A DNA stretch of 64,000 nt, from positions 911,593 to 975,592 of the forward strand of contig NOKP01000016.1 in assembly GCA_002682825.1 (NCBI GenBank), read 5' to 3'. A program made the translations under genes and the position numbers. The notes beneath the pieces were generated by a model that was given only the letters and a program-made list of their open reading frames with translations, was not told the origin of the DNA and ran no database searches. Of the stretch, positions 21,401 through 31,079 are shown in pieces. The stretch is from Neonectria sp. B-13 (taxonomy: Eukaryota > Ascomycota > Sordariomycetes > Hypocreales > Nectriaceae). Every line of letters starts with the position of its first letter. The first letter of the stretch is position 1.

Positions 21401-24400
21401 GGGATGCGAGCTCGCTCTAGCACTTTTATCACAGTTACCCATGAATGAAGAGTCGGCGTATCGGCTCTAAGTCCCCTCTCTCGGAATGATGTTTCGTGAA
21501 GCAGGCGCTTGTATGTTTCCGTCACTTGATCCAGTCCGGATGTTAGGAGAGAGGAAACAGCTGTCTTTGCCAGGTCTTTCACCAGATCCTCAATTTGAAA
21601 TTGCTCGCCCACCAAGGAGGTATCGTTTTGGCAAACTTTCAAAATCAAAAAGGCAGTTATGAGCAAGTGATCGTACACGCTAGCGATCAAGCTGCATCGA
21701 GATTCTGTGTTGGAGTTGCTCTGGCCCAAGAGGGTAGTGACGCGTCCATTGAAGCCTCGGAGCACTTCGAGCACTCTACATACGAACGACTTGGCACTCG
21801 TTGGTTCGAGGAGACTAAGTGAGTCCAACGCAAACTTCGTGATGAAAGCTGCAGCGTTGAGGGCAGGTGCGGAGGTCGAAAGAGGGTCAACTGCCGAGGC
21901 ATGTTCAAGCTGCTCTGCAATAAAATCGAGAACGACTCCAATTTCTGAAGACACTTGAGCGTCCCATGGACCCCATCTGAGAGTCTGGTCACCGAGATTG
22001 AATGCCGAGCGTGGTCGGAGGTCTAGAACCTTCTGGTAGTAGGCGTTGCCGAATACGGTCTCCAGGGCACCACTACCAATCAATGTTGATTCGTGGAAGT
22101 AGACATGGGGGCCAAGTGGGAAAGCCTCGAAGTGATGGGTGTACTGGATGCCATATTGCCCGAGTCCCTGAAGTTTTCCACCCTCTGTCCCCCCTTGGAC
22201 AGGTTCTGGCACCGGAGTAGCTGCGACGGGGATGGGGTCATTCGCTCGACTGTATTGTGGGGCTTCGATGTCGACCTGCTGGGGTTTGGTCCGCTTCCGA
22301 TATCGAGACTTCGGTTGCTCGAATCCCTGCGGCTTTACGATACGCAGAGGCACGGGGTTGTCCTCTGGCGGAGGGCTAGCCGGATATCCAGCCTCGGTTC
22401 CACTCTCATTAAAAGCCAAAATGCTCGAGTTCGAGAAGTCCTCGCGTTGTTTGCGATACAGACGGTCGAGGCGTTGTTTTGTCGCGTTGAAGTGGAATTT
22501 GCCAGTTTGGTCCGTTTCATCCATCTCTAATTGAGCCGGCCGTGCAACACCTGAGCCAGATCGACTGAGTTGCTTGCTCGCCCGCCGACGTTGCCTTGCC
22601 GGGGATGCCTGAGAGGCGTGGTCGGACTGGAAACTAATGGTTCCTCCATTGGTAGTGTGTTTAACCAGTCGGCGGGATGCTGCTGGGATAGGTGGCAGCC
22701 GACGTTGTTGGGCTGTCGAAATGTTTGGAGATGTTTCGTTCAATGGCTTCTTCGGTGGTCTTGGCTTCGTCTGCCTTTGCTTCCTTGCGGCAGAGACGGA
22801 CTGTCGCTGTGGAATGGACCCTCCTCTCCAATTGCTAAGAACAGATACAGCGTCGACATGATCTTGACGAGTGCCAAGACTGATCAACTTCTTGCTAGGG
22901 CTAGACCTTCCCATGTCTTGACGTCGATTGGCAGCTCGAGCAGCAATCTTGAGGAAACGAGGAGCATTTGGTTCAATCACATCCAGAATACTGAGACGTG
23001 GAGGCGCCACCAGTCTACTAGTATTCTGTGCTTGGCGTCCTTTCCCGCTCTTTGTCTTTCGCCCTGAAGCGGGTTTTCGGATATTCTTCTTTACCAGTTG
23101 TCTTGCTGATGAAGGTAGAGCTTGAGACCCGTTGAATATGCTAGTGATTCTCGGTTGGCGAGGGGGGTTCGCAGAGGTTGGCTTTCGGTTGTTCTTTGTA
23201 GTCTTTGGTCGATTTGGGGTGCCACGAAAAGACTCTGACAGCTTCAATTGGCGTTTCCTTCCTGGTAACATATGGTCAATCCGATCATCCTCAACCACTG
23301 AAGCTCCATCATCTGACCATGGCCCTTCGGGGAATGACATTTCCGGGATTGACATCGAGTCTGGATCTTGCTGAAGCACAAGTCTGGTTTGATTATTAAA
23401 GGCATCGTCTGTGGTTCTCTGTCGTGGGGTAGGTACATCGTCATCGGAGTCCTCAAAGAAGAGCTGGGTTGCTGAGTGGTCTCGTGGAGCAATCAGTCGT
23501 CTCTGTGCGACGCCACGTCTCTGCTCTCGTTCTGGGGACCGATCAGCTAGTCGTTTGTGAGCATCTTTCTGGTTCTTCGCTCGCCCAGCTTGCTGATCCA
23601 GCCGAAGCCACGATGCTGGAAGCACGCCCCTGATACGACGGCTGACTGTATGCACCATTTCAGAACCACTCCCGGACTCTGGCTCGGATGCGGAACCTCC
23701 ATCTTCTGAAGCCGAGGCTGGGTCTTCCCGAGCAAGTTCGTCTTCAGAGTCACTATCGATGACCAAAGGCCGTGGTGCGGAAGGCGTCGTCGACTGGTGA
23801 GTGGGTCGATCTCCTGGCGGTGGTGTGGGGGATAGCAAGTGTTGCGACTGAGACTCAATAATCTCAATCTCAGGTCGTTCCGGACTTCTTCTCGAGTTAC
23901 GTTGGGCAGCGGGAGAGTCGGAGGGTCCTGCTACCAGTCTGAAAATGGATGCGGGCTCAAGAGGGTCGCTGTCAACTATGTCGTGTCTCTTTCGTTTCCG
24001 CATCGACGAGTGAGGAGTGGAACTCTTTCGCTTGGCGATCTTCTTGGGAAGGGATCGTGGGTGTTGCTTGAGAAGATCTGCCAGTGCGGGAAGGTCTTCC
24101 CCGGCTAGGCTCGTACCGTCAGTATCACCTGTTGAGCTAGCCTGGCTACTTGGCCCAGCACGATCATTTGCAGGTGACGTCTTCTGAGGAGAGGGTGAGA
24201 GTGAGAGAACGGCAAGGCTATCGACGCCGTCCAAAAAGTCTTCCAGCCCGTTTGGTTGACTTTCATCAGAAACCTCTGGCTGTATCGCTTCTTGGCTGTC
24301 GTCCTCAAAGTCCTTATCTTGCGAAGCCTGTTGCCGTCTCCGTCTCTCAGCCTCGAGGGCCATTCTCAAGGGCCGAACTCCGTTTTCCCTGAGCAAACTG

Positions 24401-25101
24401 CTATACTGGGCATTCTCAAGCACATAGGGGTGTTCTTGAATCGGTTTCCGAGGGCGAAGTGACCGCTCAAAGCGGACGGCCACTTGCCTGTCTGCAACAT
24501 GGCCAAGCTCCTGGCTTTGCAAGAGAAGCGGATCGACTTCATCGGGCAAAGAGAGCAACGGTACAACGCTTGAATCGACAGAGTGGTTTTGTGGTTGTGA
24601 CGATAGCTCAATATAGCTCCGAGACGTTTCGTCCTGGCCCACGGGTTGTAGGTGGTTGTCATTTAGCAGCTGAGAGTCGAAGTCTGCTGTAGCGTTTCGA
24701 GCCACGGAGAGGAACTCGACGGGGGGGAAGTCAAATTCGTTTCGGGTGGGGGACAGGGGCGATGAAGGCGGTGAGGACAGTGGCGAAGATAGAGGTGAAG
24801 ATTCGAGTACAAGCGTCTCCACTGGTCGTGATGTCGTCGTGGGCCGTCGAGTGATCACATCTCCCGGAAGGATGGGTGGGCCGCATTCCTGAGAGTCGGG
24901 GACGTCCCATATATCTTCTGCTTCCATCTTGCCTCTTTCTTGTGCATCATCCCTCTCGTGGTCGGCGTGGCTTGTCGTCGTCGTCGTCTTCGTCGTCGTC
25001 GTTGTTGTTGGAGCAAGGTCACGCACAGTGACCAGCTCCTGGCTATCGAAACCATCATCCTCCGAATCGGGGACTTCTCCCAGCTCCTGCCAGTTGACCA
25101 T
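18457..25101 (-). CDS. mus7: Mus7/Mms22-family replication-fork repair protein
   Basis: A single exon of 2214 residues starting at ATG 25101-25099. Mus7/Mms22 works in the nucleus with the Rtt101-type cullin ligase and Rtt109 pathway to restart damaged forks (known from yeasts). The N-terminal ~900 residues are charged and Ser/Pro-rich, with VPDS motifs at residues 10-13 and 67-70 and a Thr tract at about 32-43. The conserved Mus7/Mms22 region covers the second half. It starts near YGIQYTHHFEAFPLGPHVYFHEST (partial pattern YTHHFEAFPLG), then LRWGPWDAQVSSEIGVVLD, ARIPRASFWDVTYSVM, RALVGRCHYLVQQWGWRKC (first part), and ends EDLYERTRQWNDWYKKVFGG. Yeast Mms22 (about 1450) and fission-yeast Mus7 (about 1900) are shorter, as is common compared with filamentous fungi. 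All plus-strand ORFs inside are shadows. The gene is divergent from the 58-residue gene. Confidence 0.93.
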   Translation of the reverse strand: MVNWQELGEVPDSEDDGFDSQELVTVRDLAPTTTTTTKTTTTTSHADHERDDAQERGKMEAEDIWDVPDSQECGPPILPGDVITRRPTTTSRPVETLVLESSPLSSPLSSPPSSPLSPTRNEFDFPPVEFLSVARNATADFDSQLLNDNHLQPVGQDETSRSYIELSSQPQNHSVDSSVVPLLSLPDEVDPLLLQSQELGHVADRQVAVRFERSLRPRKPIQEHPYVLENAQYSSLLRENGVRPLRMALEAERRRRQQASQDKDFEDDSQEAIQPEVSDESQPNGLEDFLDGVDSLAVLSLSPSPQKTSPANDRAGPSSQASSTGDTDGTSLAGEDLPALADLLKQHPRSLPKKIAKRKSSTPHSSMRKRKRHDIVDSDPLEPASIFRLVAGPSDSPAAQRNSRRSPERPEIEIIESQSQHLLSPTPPPGDRPTHQSTTPSAPRPLVIDSDSEDELAREDPASASEDGGSASEPESGSGSEMVHTVSRRIRGVLPASWLRLDQQAGRAKNQKDAHKRLADRSPEREQRRGVAQRRLIAPRDHSATQLFFEDSDDDVPTPRQRTTDDAFNNQTRLVLQQDPDSMSIPEMSFPEGPWSDDGASVVEDDRIDHMLPGRKRQLKLSESFRGTPNRPKTTKNNRKPTSANPPRQPRITSIFNGSQALPSSARQLVKKNIRKPASGRKTKSGKGRQAQNTSRLVAPPRLSILDVIEPNAPRFLKIAARAANRRQDMGRSSPSKKLISLGTRQDHVDAVSVLSNWRGGSIPQRQSVSAARKQRQTKPRPPKKPLNETSPNISTAQQRRLPPIPAASRRLVKHTTNGGTISFQSDHASQASPARQRRRASKQLSRSGSGVARPAQLEMDETDQTGKFHFNATKQRLDRLYRKQREDFSNSSILAFNESGTEAGYPASPPPEDNPVPLRIVKPQGFEQPKSRYRKRTKPQQVDIEAPQYSRANDPIPVAATPVPEPVQGGTEGGKLQGLGQYGIQYTHHFEAFPLGPHVYFHESTLIGSGALETVFGNAYYQKVLDLRPRSAFNLGDQTLRWGPWDAQVSSEIGVVLDFIAEQLEHASAVDPLSTSAPALNAAAFITKFALDSLSLLEPTSAKSFVCRVLEVLRGFNGRVTTLLGQSNSNTESRCSLIASVYDHLLITAFLILKVCQNDTSLVGEQFQIEDLVKDLAKTAVSSLLTSGLDQVTETYKRLLHETSFRERGLRADTPTLHSWVTVIKVLERARIPRASFWDVTYSVMATPELVTSLDAQEHERLWKTMFTLLPLTEFNEKGMVVAGSRHDASVDGWALPQKLLKKVFQLYKENVRQSPSFNNYCRALVGRCHYLVQQWGWRKCVAVVGVIFDFFGSQNLANLRNEEVFRSPRFLEELGGNPSLAVEKEDRCFHIFLKLVALSIKKLREVGSLNDIRNLIARTMPNHNRQHLKEQIVHERDLAALRNHHDLLCTLFWASPPDLRPGAHLIERLVVPASSHKEACLINLRAWKQLANFIIACGEATTSFKPFAQWRNTFFKSIMNQFDSVASDMHQQFLLLSKDASNTISSETVDAMVALNRAAVQDVVLFSATASLDVMRHAADLEAATFALNTLQLQHVFKHFSVCPPELNWSVLQASLATLEIFLSRVDDFKESEESQQSESQLLNSAQADDALLVVDHDLSSSFFSMARCVISARGDKKLGALPAIAKLQCTELAVTLSARLGVRFMNGGALRLCDMFKLGKYGLFEDVPAKISLGQRKFLVLFIATLFRHGIEGFDDAGFTLSEVWTLAMVKPRKYLAYENQLAQELQRQGKEFVPEAAIGLAINPDYIANRDMFEFAISWMRRCLGAAGPSRKKDILSEHSKTLKAVMQQIKSDLRTVAQEDAPEHPSYVAFIRDIIALIKAHGSEICKVDAFFYQINKEYSPSVQDPQLQVAAMLSYGLRLSDGDPRVAHQLFFFLFNSFKLSLSKDKLRDEVKFLHKGMKNPGILAFIFGKMLPAIIRASFLESSTFPLGDVYGEALRVLLNRHVVPHEVTETDLPHVLVTVKAFVSGLDQLRQNDGPLTEEQVHLLRQVLSMINELWPFLHVLSASQTSSVAWEGISQALKYASKGIETAETYIGNVLDVADYSLNPSLLLSGLRQPTVDSTQVDTHVKSFTNNIINDVRKNWIVTGNKMTIQGVSSTQSGQGLDEPVWDLEELVEDLYERTRQWNDWYKKVFGGPLRPARYCMSVLF
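24974..25010. repeat. GTC/GTT trinucleotide tract in mus7 coding sequence
   Basis: A run of GTC, TTC and GTT triplets on the plus strand encodes a Thr-rich tract at about residues 32-43 of Mus7. It is an in-frame, probably length-variable repeat. Confidence 0.75.
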
Positions 25102-25541
25102 GGTCCACAGATATCATTATCTCATCGAGCCATGGGCCTCAAGTCCAGGTCGGTTCGAGAGAAAGTCGTCGCTGAATAGGTGTTTGCTATGATTCGAAGG
25201 TTCCATCGATGGAGTACTTTGGAAAAGGGACCTGGTTAATTGGTACCGTATCAGGTGTGGCGGGGAACGCGGTCGAGGAATTGGGAGACGCGTTCCGGTA
25301 GTGACGGCGCGCGCTACTGTAGCCGGTGGACCGTGGGCGGTGGGGCTCGGCGTCGGGGCGCAACGCGCCTGAAGCCGACGAAAGAATCCACTATTTCCAG
25401 GCCACAATCCACTACGACGTCCCCGGCCATTCGGATGGAACCTCAACCACGCTTCCTTGATGACAAGAGGAATTGCCTCCCATTGCCACGACTTGTTCAC
25501 CAATCCTCTCCCTCCTTCCATCCGATCTAGACTCAGTCACC
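25102..25541. promoter_or_regulatory. Divergent promoter region, mus7 and 58-residue gene
   Basis: 440 bp between the two start codons. No supported ORF; both promoters must lie here. Confidence 0.5.
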
Positions 25542-25847
25542 ATGTCCGCTTATGAGAGAGCCTTGCCTCTCGCTCTGACTGTCTTCTGTGGTGTCATCGG
25601 AGGTTAGTGAGCTCTAAGAGTACTTCTTTCTCACCCCACACATTGAGACTCATTCGTTTAAACAGGATACTACACCTTCCAGCCAGTCTTTGCACCTAAT
25701 GCGCTCCAAAAAGACTCTATTTCACCAAGGTAACCATCCCAATTGATCCCCGTAGCAGTTGAAGCCAGCTGCTAAGAGTGTGTTCTTCTGTGAAGCGTCG
25801 AGACAAAACCAGAACCGCTGAAAAACCCTGCACCAACGTCAAAGTAA
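25542..25847 (+). CDS. Small three-exon membrane protein, 58 residues, unknown function
   Basis: Three short exons, 25542-25602, 25666-25729 and 25796-25847, total 177 nt. Both introns (63 and 66 nt) have GT-AG ends, and the phases fit (61 + 64 + 52 nt). The product starts MSAYERALPLALTVFCGVIG, continues GYYTFQPVFAPNALQK and ends in a short Pro/Lys/Ser tail. One hydrophobic helix (about residues 8-24) follows a short N-terminus; the rest is hydrophilic. This looks like a small mitochondrial or ER single-pass protein; I cannot name the family. Each exon is below normal ORF cut-offs. Its support is the intact frame across two well-formed splice junctions and the protein-like composition. It is divergent from mus7 and convergent with the Zn2Cys6 gene. 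Confidence 0.7.
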
Positions 25848-26318
25848 AGCTCAAAAATGAAAACCCTTCAAAGAATCTGCGAGGAGCCGCACATGTATTA
25901 TGTACCAACCACGGAGTTATTATGTTTCAAGCTAGTTAGTATAATCGACTTGTCCAAGTTCTGAAATAGTAAGGGAGCCTTGGTCCTAGCCAACAAGCCC
26001 AGTTTATGCATTGAAGAGGATTAAACAGGATGTCAACAGCCATATATTGATGTTAGGTGAATAAGAATGTGTCTAGAAATCAAGTTTGTCCCAACTGTAC
26101 CCCGCGGGAGTTGATTTCCCATATTCTTTGTGCGCTTAACTGAATGGAACAATGGTTTTATCACGGAAGAGCCCCGCCGAGCCTCGGCAGCCACGACTAC
26201 AAAACAGGGAAACAAGAGTGGTATATTTGCACACATTACACTGTGCATAACTCTTAATCGTACATGCCATAGCCATACTTTACTGGTATATGTTCCTCAA
26301 CGCCACCTGCCATAGCTC
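25848..26318. other. Intergenic region between convergent genes
   Basis: 471 bp, AT-rich, presumably 3' UTRs of the 58-residue gene and the Zn2Cys6 regulator. Nothing else seen. Confidence 0.45.
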
Positions 26319-28568
26319 CTACACAAGAGGAGCCTCCAGGCCCAAGAGGATACTATCCCAATCAATATCATCGAGATCCATTCCCGAATCGAAATTATCC
26401 CAATCCGAGCCAAAGTAGGACGGCTCCGTAGAAGATGTAGCTGGTGAAGGCCCCCCTTGGCTAGTTGTTGAGCTGGGTGTAAGTGGAAGGGCGTCAGCTT
26501 GGCCGTTTGCCATGACCGAGCCCGAACCCGGATTAGTCTCCCTTATCACAGGGAGAGGTACTTTGTTCTTCTTCATCACCTGCCTCAGCAGCCCTTGGAG
26601 CCGTGTTGCTGGAATAGAGTGCCCGTGAGCACCATCCAGAATCCTCCACACCTGCACCATCTGTTCTCGGCTCTTGGCCTTTGCTTCTGCGTTGGTTCCC
26701 AGGCACAAGTCCAGTAGCAGTACTATACTTGCTATAAAGACGCTGTGAAGCACAACGGTTAACCGAAGCCTGGTTGAGACAAAGGTGACGTTCTCCCCCT
26801 CCAGTTGACATTCCGTGTCGAGGATGATTTGCGCAGCCTTAAGGCACACCTCCCGCGAGCGTGCGTATGCAGGCTCAACGGTACCGCGGGCGAAAAAGGG
26901 TATGTGGATCTTGCAGCGCTGGCCGTGAACAAACAAGTTGATTACATGCCGCTGTACTATGAGTCCGGGAGACCGTCGTCTATCCGTGGGTAAGAGCTTT
27001 CGTAGCTCGCTGGCCTCCATGGTGAAGAACAGCGGGATCTCCTGAATGAACTTTTCAATTGCTTCGTCTACTTCCAAGACGAGGTTGTACCGTACTGTTT
27101 CAGGGCTCGATGCAGAGAGGCCCATCCGGTCGCTAAATGTTCGAGAAAGTTCTGCCAGACGGACGCGCTGAAGGAAGTAGGACATGCAAGTGGGCTCCTC
27201 GATCGGTAGGCCCACAAAGTCTCCTCCCTCGGTGAGGTTCTCATCGTCAATATTGAGAGGCTTTCGCACGGCCATTTGGTTGGGGTTGATATAGTAGGTG
27301 CCTTCGTGTGGGCCAGGAAACCGAGCCATCATCCTGTGGTCTTGTTAGACTCTTGCGACTGAAGCCGTAGTAGTCAGGAGGAGAACTCACCAATCTGTCG
27401 CCGCAACATACCACCATACTCTCCGCCCAACCTCGGCTTCCAAAGCAGTCCGTCGAGGTATCTGACTTAGCATAGTATTGTTTGGGTGATCAATGCGATG
27501 GAGTCCCAGCTCCCGACACATCACGATCGCCTTGGAGATGATAGATCGAGCCCGAGCTGAGATGCCTTCGAGGTTGCAGATGACAAAACTCATGAGTAGA
27601 AGGCCTTGAACACATTCTATTGAAGAGTGCCCGTTGCGTTGTGCGTTGTCCAGAAGATCTAGTGCCACCTTGAGCCAAAGGATTGCCTGCGAGTTTGCCT
27701 CTTCAAAGTCTATGAACAACCCGGTTTCCTGGTCCCGAGGTGTCCACGAGTACGTGACGTCAGCGCAAAGGGCAAGTAGAAAGATTACCGAACCCATAGG
27801 GATCTGCATGCCATTTTCCAAGCTATCATAGACATGGTCCACGAGCGGGCGTAACGACGGGCTGTGAACGATGTGGTGGATGTAAGTGGTGTAGGTTAGG
27901 TACTTGTCGACGAGGACTTTGACCTCATCTCGCTGGGGTAGCCAGATGCATTTCGTCGGCTCAAAGGAAAGAGAGGAAGACGGAACGGTTGGAGTTTGGA
28001 AGACATAGGATGAAGATGACTGGGTAATCAAGCGGATGGGACAAATGCGGAAGACGATATTTTCTGCGAGCACAGATTCCTGTATGATGGATGGCTAGTG
28101 AGCAACATGAGCGAATAGACGGCAGTAAGAGAGCGAGCTTACGTTCAACTTTGGGCCAAGGCATGTTCGTTCTAGAAACAAGGCATCCGCCGTCAAGTTC
28201 TGGACCTTTGAGGGGAGGGGTTGAGGCAGGGGTTGTTGGAGTATAGGCGGGAGCGTGTCATTGAGAACGGGTAGATCCACGGACTGGACCACTGTCTCGA
28301 CTTTCGGCTCGGGCTGCTTGTTCCGAATCACGAGAAGAGCCTCCAATCTCTCCAAACGACTCAAAACATCCGCATCGGTAGTCGAAGCAACGCTGCCAGA
28401 AGCCCTCTTGGCAGCCGTGGGCTTGGCTGGAGCTTGTGGGTCTTGCGGATCGGGGCATGGCTGTCCGCGGGATGTGCAGTTGGAGCACGGAAAGATGCGA
28501 CTGCACCGCAGCTTTCGCAGTCGGCAGAAGTGGCAGGAAATCGGGCGCGGGCGCGACTGTCGACCCAT
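26319..28568 (-). CDS. Zn2Cys6 transcription factor with Fungal_trans domain
   Basis: Three exons, 28568-28143, 28079-27391 and 27333-26319, give 709 residues; the introns are 63 and 57 nt and phases fit (total 2130 nt). The DNA-binding cluster is canonical: Cys12, 15, 22, 28, 31 and 38 (C-x2-C-x6-C-x5-C-x2-C-x6-C), followed by a short linker and a probable coiled coil DADVLSRLERLEALL. The middle region is the fungal-specific transcription factor domain, with LVDKYLTYTTYIHHIVH, SRARSII-like 'ISARARSIISKAIVMCRELG', LHRID and the signature EVGRRVWWYVAATDW. The factor should bind DNA in the nucleus as a dimer and control nearby or distant genes. Its start is 739 bp from the divergent MFS gene, which is a plausible target. 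Short acidic C-terminus (DNFDSGMDLDDIDWDSIL) could be an activation region. Confidence 0.92.
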
Positions 28569-29307
28569 TTTCGCTCAATCAGATAACTTGTACGAAGGAG
28601 ATTGGCAGTCCCGAGTTGCATGAGTCCAGTTCGAGCCCGCGTTGAGAGGGGGGAACAATGTTAAGGAACTGGTGCAGCGTTCCATGGTCCGCGGAGTTTC
28701 CGTGGACCAAGGCCCGCGGCCCCGTGCACCGGGGCCGCCAACAACCCGCACGGCATGTCCGCCAACTCATCTGATCAACGGCGAAAACACGCCGTTGTCG
28801 GCCATGTTCCCGGTTTGTAGCGTAGCTCATGAATTGAAGACAGATCTTTGCAAGGAACCTACTGTAGGGTGATATTTCTAGTGTTCCTTCGTTGCTATTT
28901 GCCGCCATTCGCTGCGCTTCCATGCGCGGATCTGGATCCCACGGAACCCGAACAGAGAGGCACACACATCAGACTCGGCCCTATGACTCCGGGGTGCGAA
29001 AGACAAGGGACAGGATGATGATTTGACGCAAACGTACCCTTGATCTTCCGCTACGTATTTACGCTAGTGATGCCCTGTCCTGTTGGCTTGCATCGGCCTA
29101 CATGAGTCTCCCATCCACGTCTTTATAATCAACCTTGCCTCCGCCCTTTCGTCATTTCGCTTTGGCTGGACTACTGAGCACACGACCTTCATTTATTTTG
29201 CATTCAGCTCTTTCTCCCAAGAGCTTCCCCAAAGTTCTTGATTTATTGTGTTGACTTGTTCCCTGTATTAACCAAGTAGTTGTCATCCGATCGAATCGCT
29301 ACCCACC
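28569..29307. promoter_or_regulatory. Divergent promoter region, Zn2Cys6 regulator and MFS transporter
   Basis: 739 bp between start codons. Includes a GC-rich part (about 28690-28760) and a TTTC-rich stretch before the transporter. A regulator binding site is likely but I could not point to one with confidence. Confidence 0.4.
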
Positions 29308-31079
29308 ATGGCTGTCGCGGATGCGGACGATCGCTTAGGGACAGCGAGTACCTCAGCAACCCCAACCGATGAACAGAATAAGGATATCGAGGCCGGCTCG
29401 ACATCGGTGGATCTAGATGAGCCTGCTCCTCGAGATCCCAATGTTGTTGACTGGGATGGGCCGGATGACCCAGCGAACCCGCAGAACTGGTCGTCGGGAA
29501 AGAAGGCAGTGACCGTTTGCCTCGTGTCTTCAATAACTTTTGTGACGTTAGTCGCCGCCCAAGGCCTGGTCATTGTTAGGAGCACCGTTCTAACAATCTA
29601 TAGACCCCTCGCGTCGTCGATCTTTGCGCCTGGTATCGAGCAAGTCATGGCCGAATTCCACTCCACAGACGAACAACTTGCCTCCTTTATCGTCTCCGTG
29701 TATCTTCTTGGATACAGCTTCGGTCCCTTGGTTCTTTCACCTTTGTCTGAAATGTACGGCCGACTGCACATCTACAACATCAGCAATGTCCTGTTCGTGG
29801 TCTTCAACATTGCTTGTGCCGTAGCCCCCAATTTGAGCGGCCTGATTGTGCTACGGCTGCTGGCTGGACTCGCGGGATGCACTCCGCTTGCTCTTGGCGC
29901 AGGAACACTGGCCGATATGATATCCAAGGAAAAGCGTGGAGCTGCGATGGCTTCATGGATCATGGGGCCTATTTTAGGCCCCATAATTGGTCCCATTGGT
30001 AAGCTCCTTCGCGGATGAAGAATGCGGCAAAGTTTGGAGGCTAATAACTTACTTCAGCGGGCGGATATTTGACCCAGGAAAAGAGCTGGCGGTGGTCCTT
30101 CTGGGTGGTGGCGATGGTGGTGAGTTGCTGCGAGCTTCCTAAATCTCAGCATTTTGCTAACGATACCTCGTTCACAGGCCGGCGTAATCACAGTTATAAG
30201 CTTCATCTTCATGCGCGAGACAAACGCCTATACCATTCTCAAGCACAAGACGGAGAGGCTTCAGAAAGAGACCGGCAACACCAAGCTTCGCTCAGCTGCT
30301 GACACTGGTCGCAGCGCCCAGGAGCTTTTCAAGTTTGCCATCGTCCGGCCTACTAAGATGTTGCTCTTCTCTCCTATCGTTTTCCTCCTTTCGCTCTACA
30401 TGGCTATCGTCTACGGGTACTTGTACCTCATTTTCACCGCCATGCCTCTTCTCTTCCAGGGACAGTATGGATTTTCGACTGGTTCCGTGGGGCTTTCTTA
30501 CCTGGGCATTGGCATTGGCTCAGTTATAGGACTTGTCATTGCAGGCGGCACCTCAGACTCCCTTTCACGGCATCTGACCAAGAAGAATGGGGGCGAATCT
30601 AAGCCGGAGTACCGCCTACCAGTCATGGTAATCGCCTCCTTCACTGTTCCCCTGGGTCTCTTCATGTATGGTTGGACGGCGGAGAAGAATACGCATTGGA
30701 TTCTGCCCATCATAGGAACAGCATTCCTAGGTCTCGGAATGCTTTGCGCCATGGTAGGTGATTTTTGTTACAGGATACCGTAATGGTCTGTGGTTCTTTG
30801 TGGATGACGACTAACACCTGACAGATGGGAATCTCTGTTTACTTGGTCGACGCATATTCTTCATACGCGGCATCCGCCATGGCTGCCAGCACTGTTCTCC
30901 GCTCCCTGGTGGGAGCGCTTCTTCCCTTAGCTGGACGAAAGATGTATGACCAGTTAGGGTACGGATGGGGCACATCCCTGCTGGCATTTATCGCAGTTGC
31001 CATGATTCCGGTACCGATAGTCTTTATCAAGTACGGCGAGAGGATCCGACAGCGCAACCTGTTTGGTGTGGAGTTTTAA
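29308..31079 (+). CDS. MFS transporter, DHA1 type (drug/polyamine exporter-like)
   Basis: Five exons, 29308-29546, 29604-29998, 30058-30119, 30178-30753 and 30825-31079, give 508 residues. The first intron (57 nt) is in phase and free of stops, but splicing restores the family motif SITFVTPLASSIFAPGI. The N-terminal ~75 residues are acidic, with VDWDGPDDPANPQNW, the standard lead-in of fungal DHA1 transporters. Twelve membrane helices follow. Motif A is LSPLSEMYGRL, then LRLLAGLAGCTPLALGAGTLADM and a helix end SWRWSFWV. The second half includes FIMRETNAY-like IFMRETNAY, RPTKMLLFSPIVFLLSLYMA and GMLCAMMGISVYLVDAY. This class exports drugs, polyamines or metabolites across the plasma membrane by proton antiport. 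Exon 3 could also end 3 nt earlier at a weaker donor. Substrate is unknown. Confidence 0.9.
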
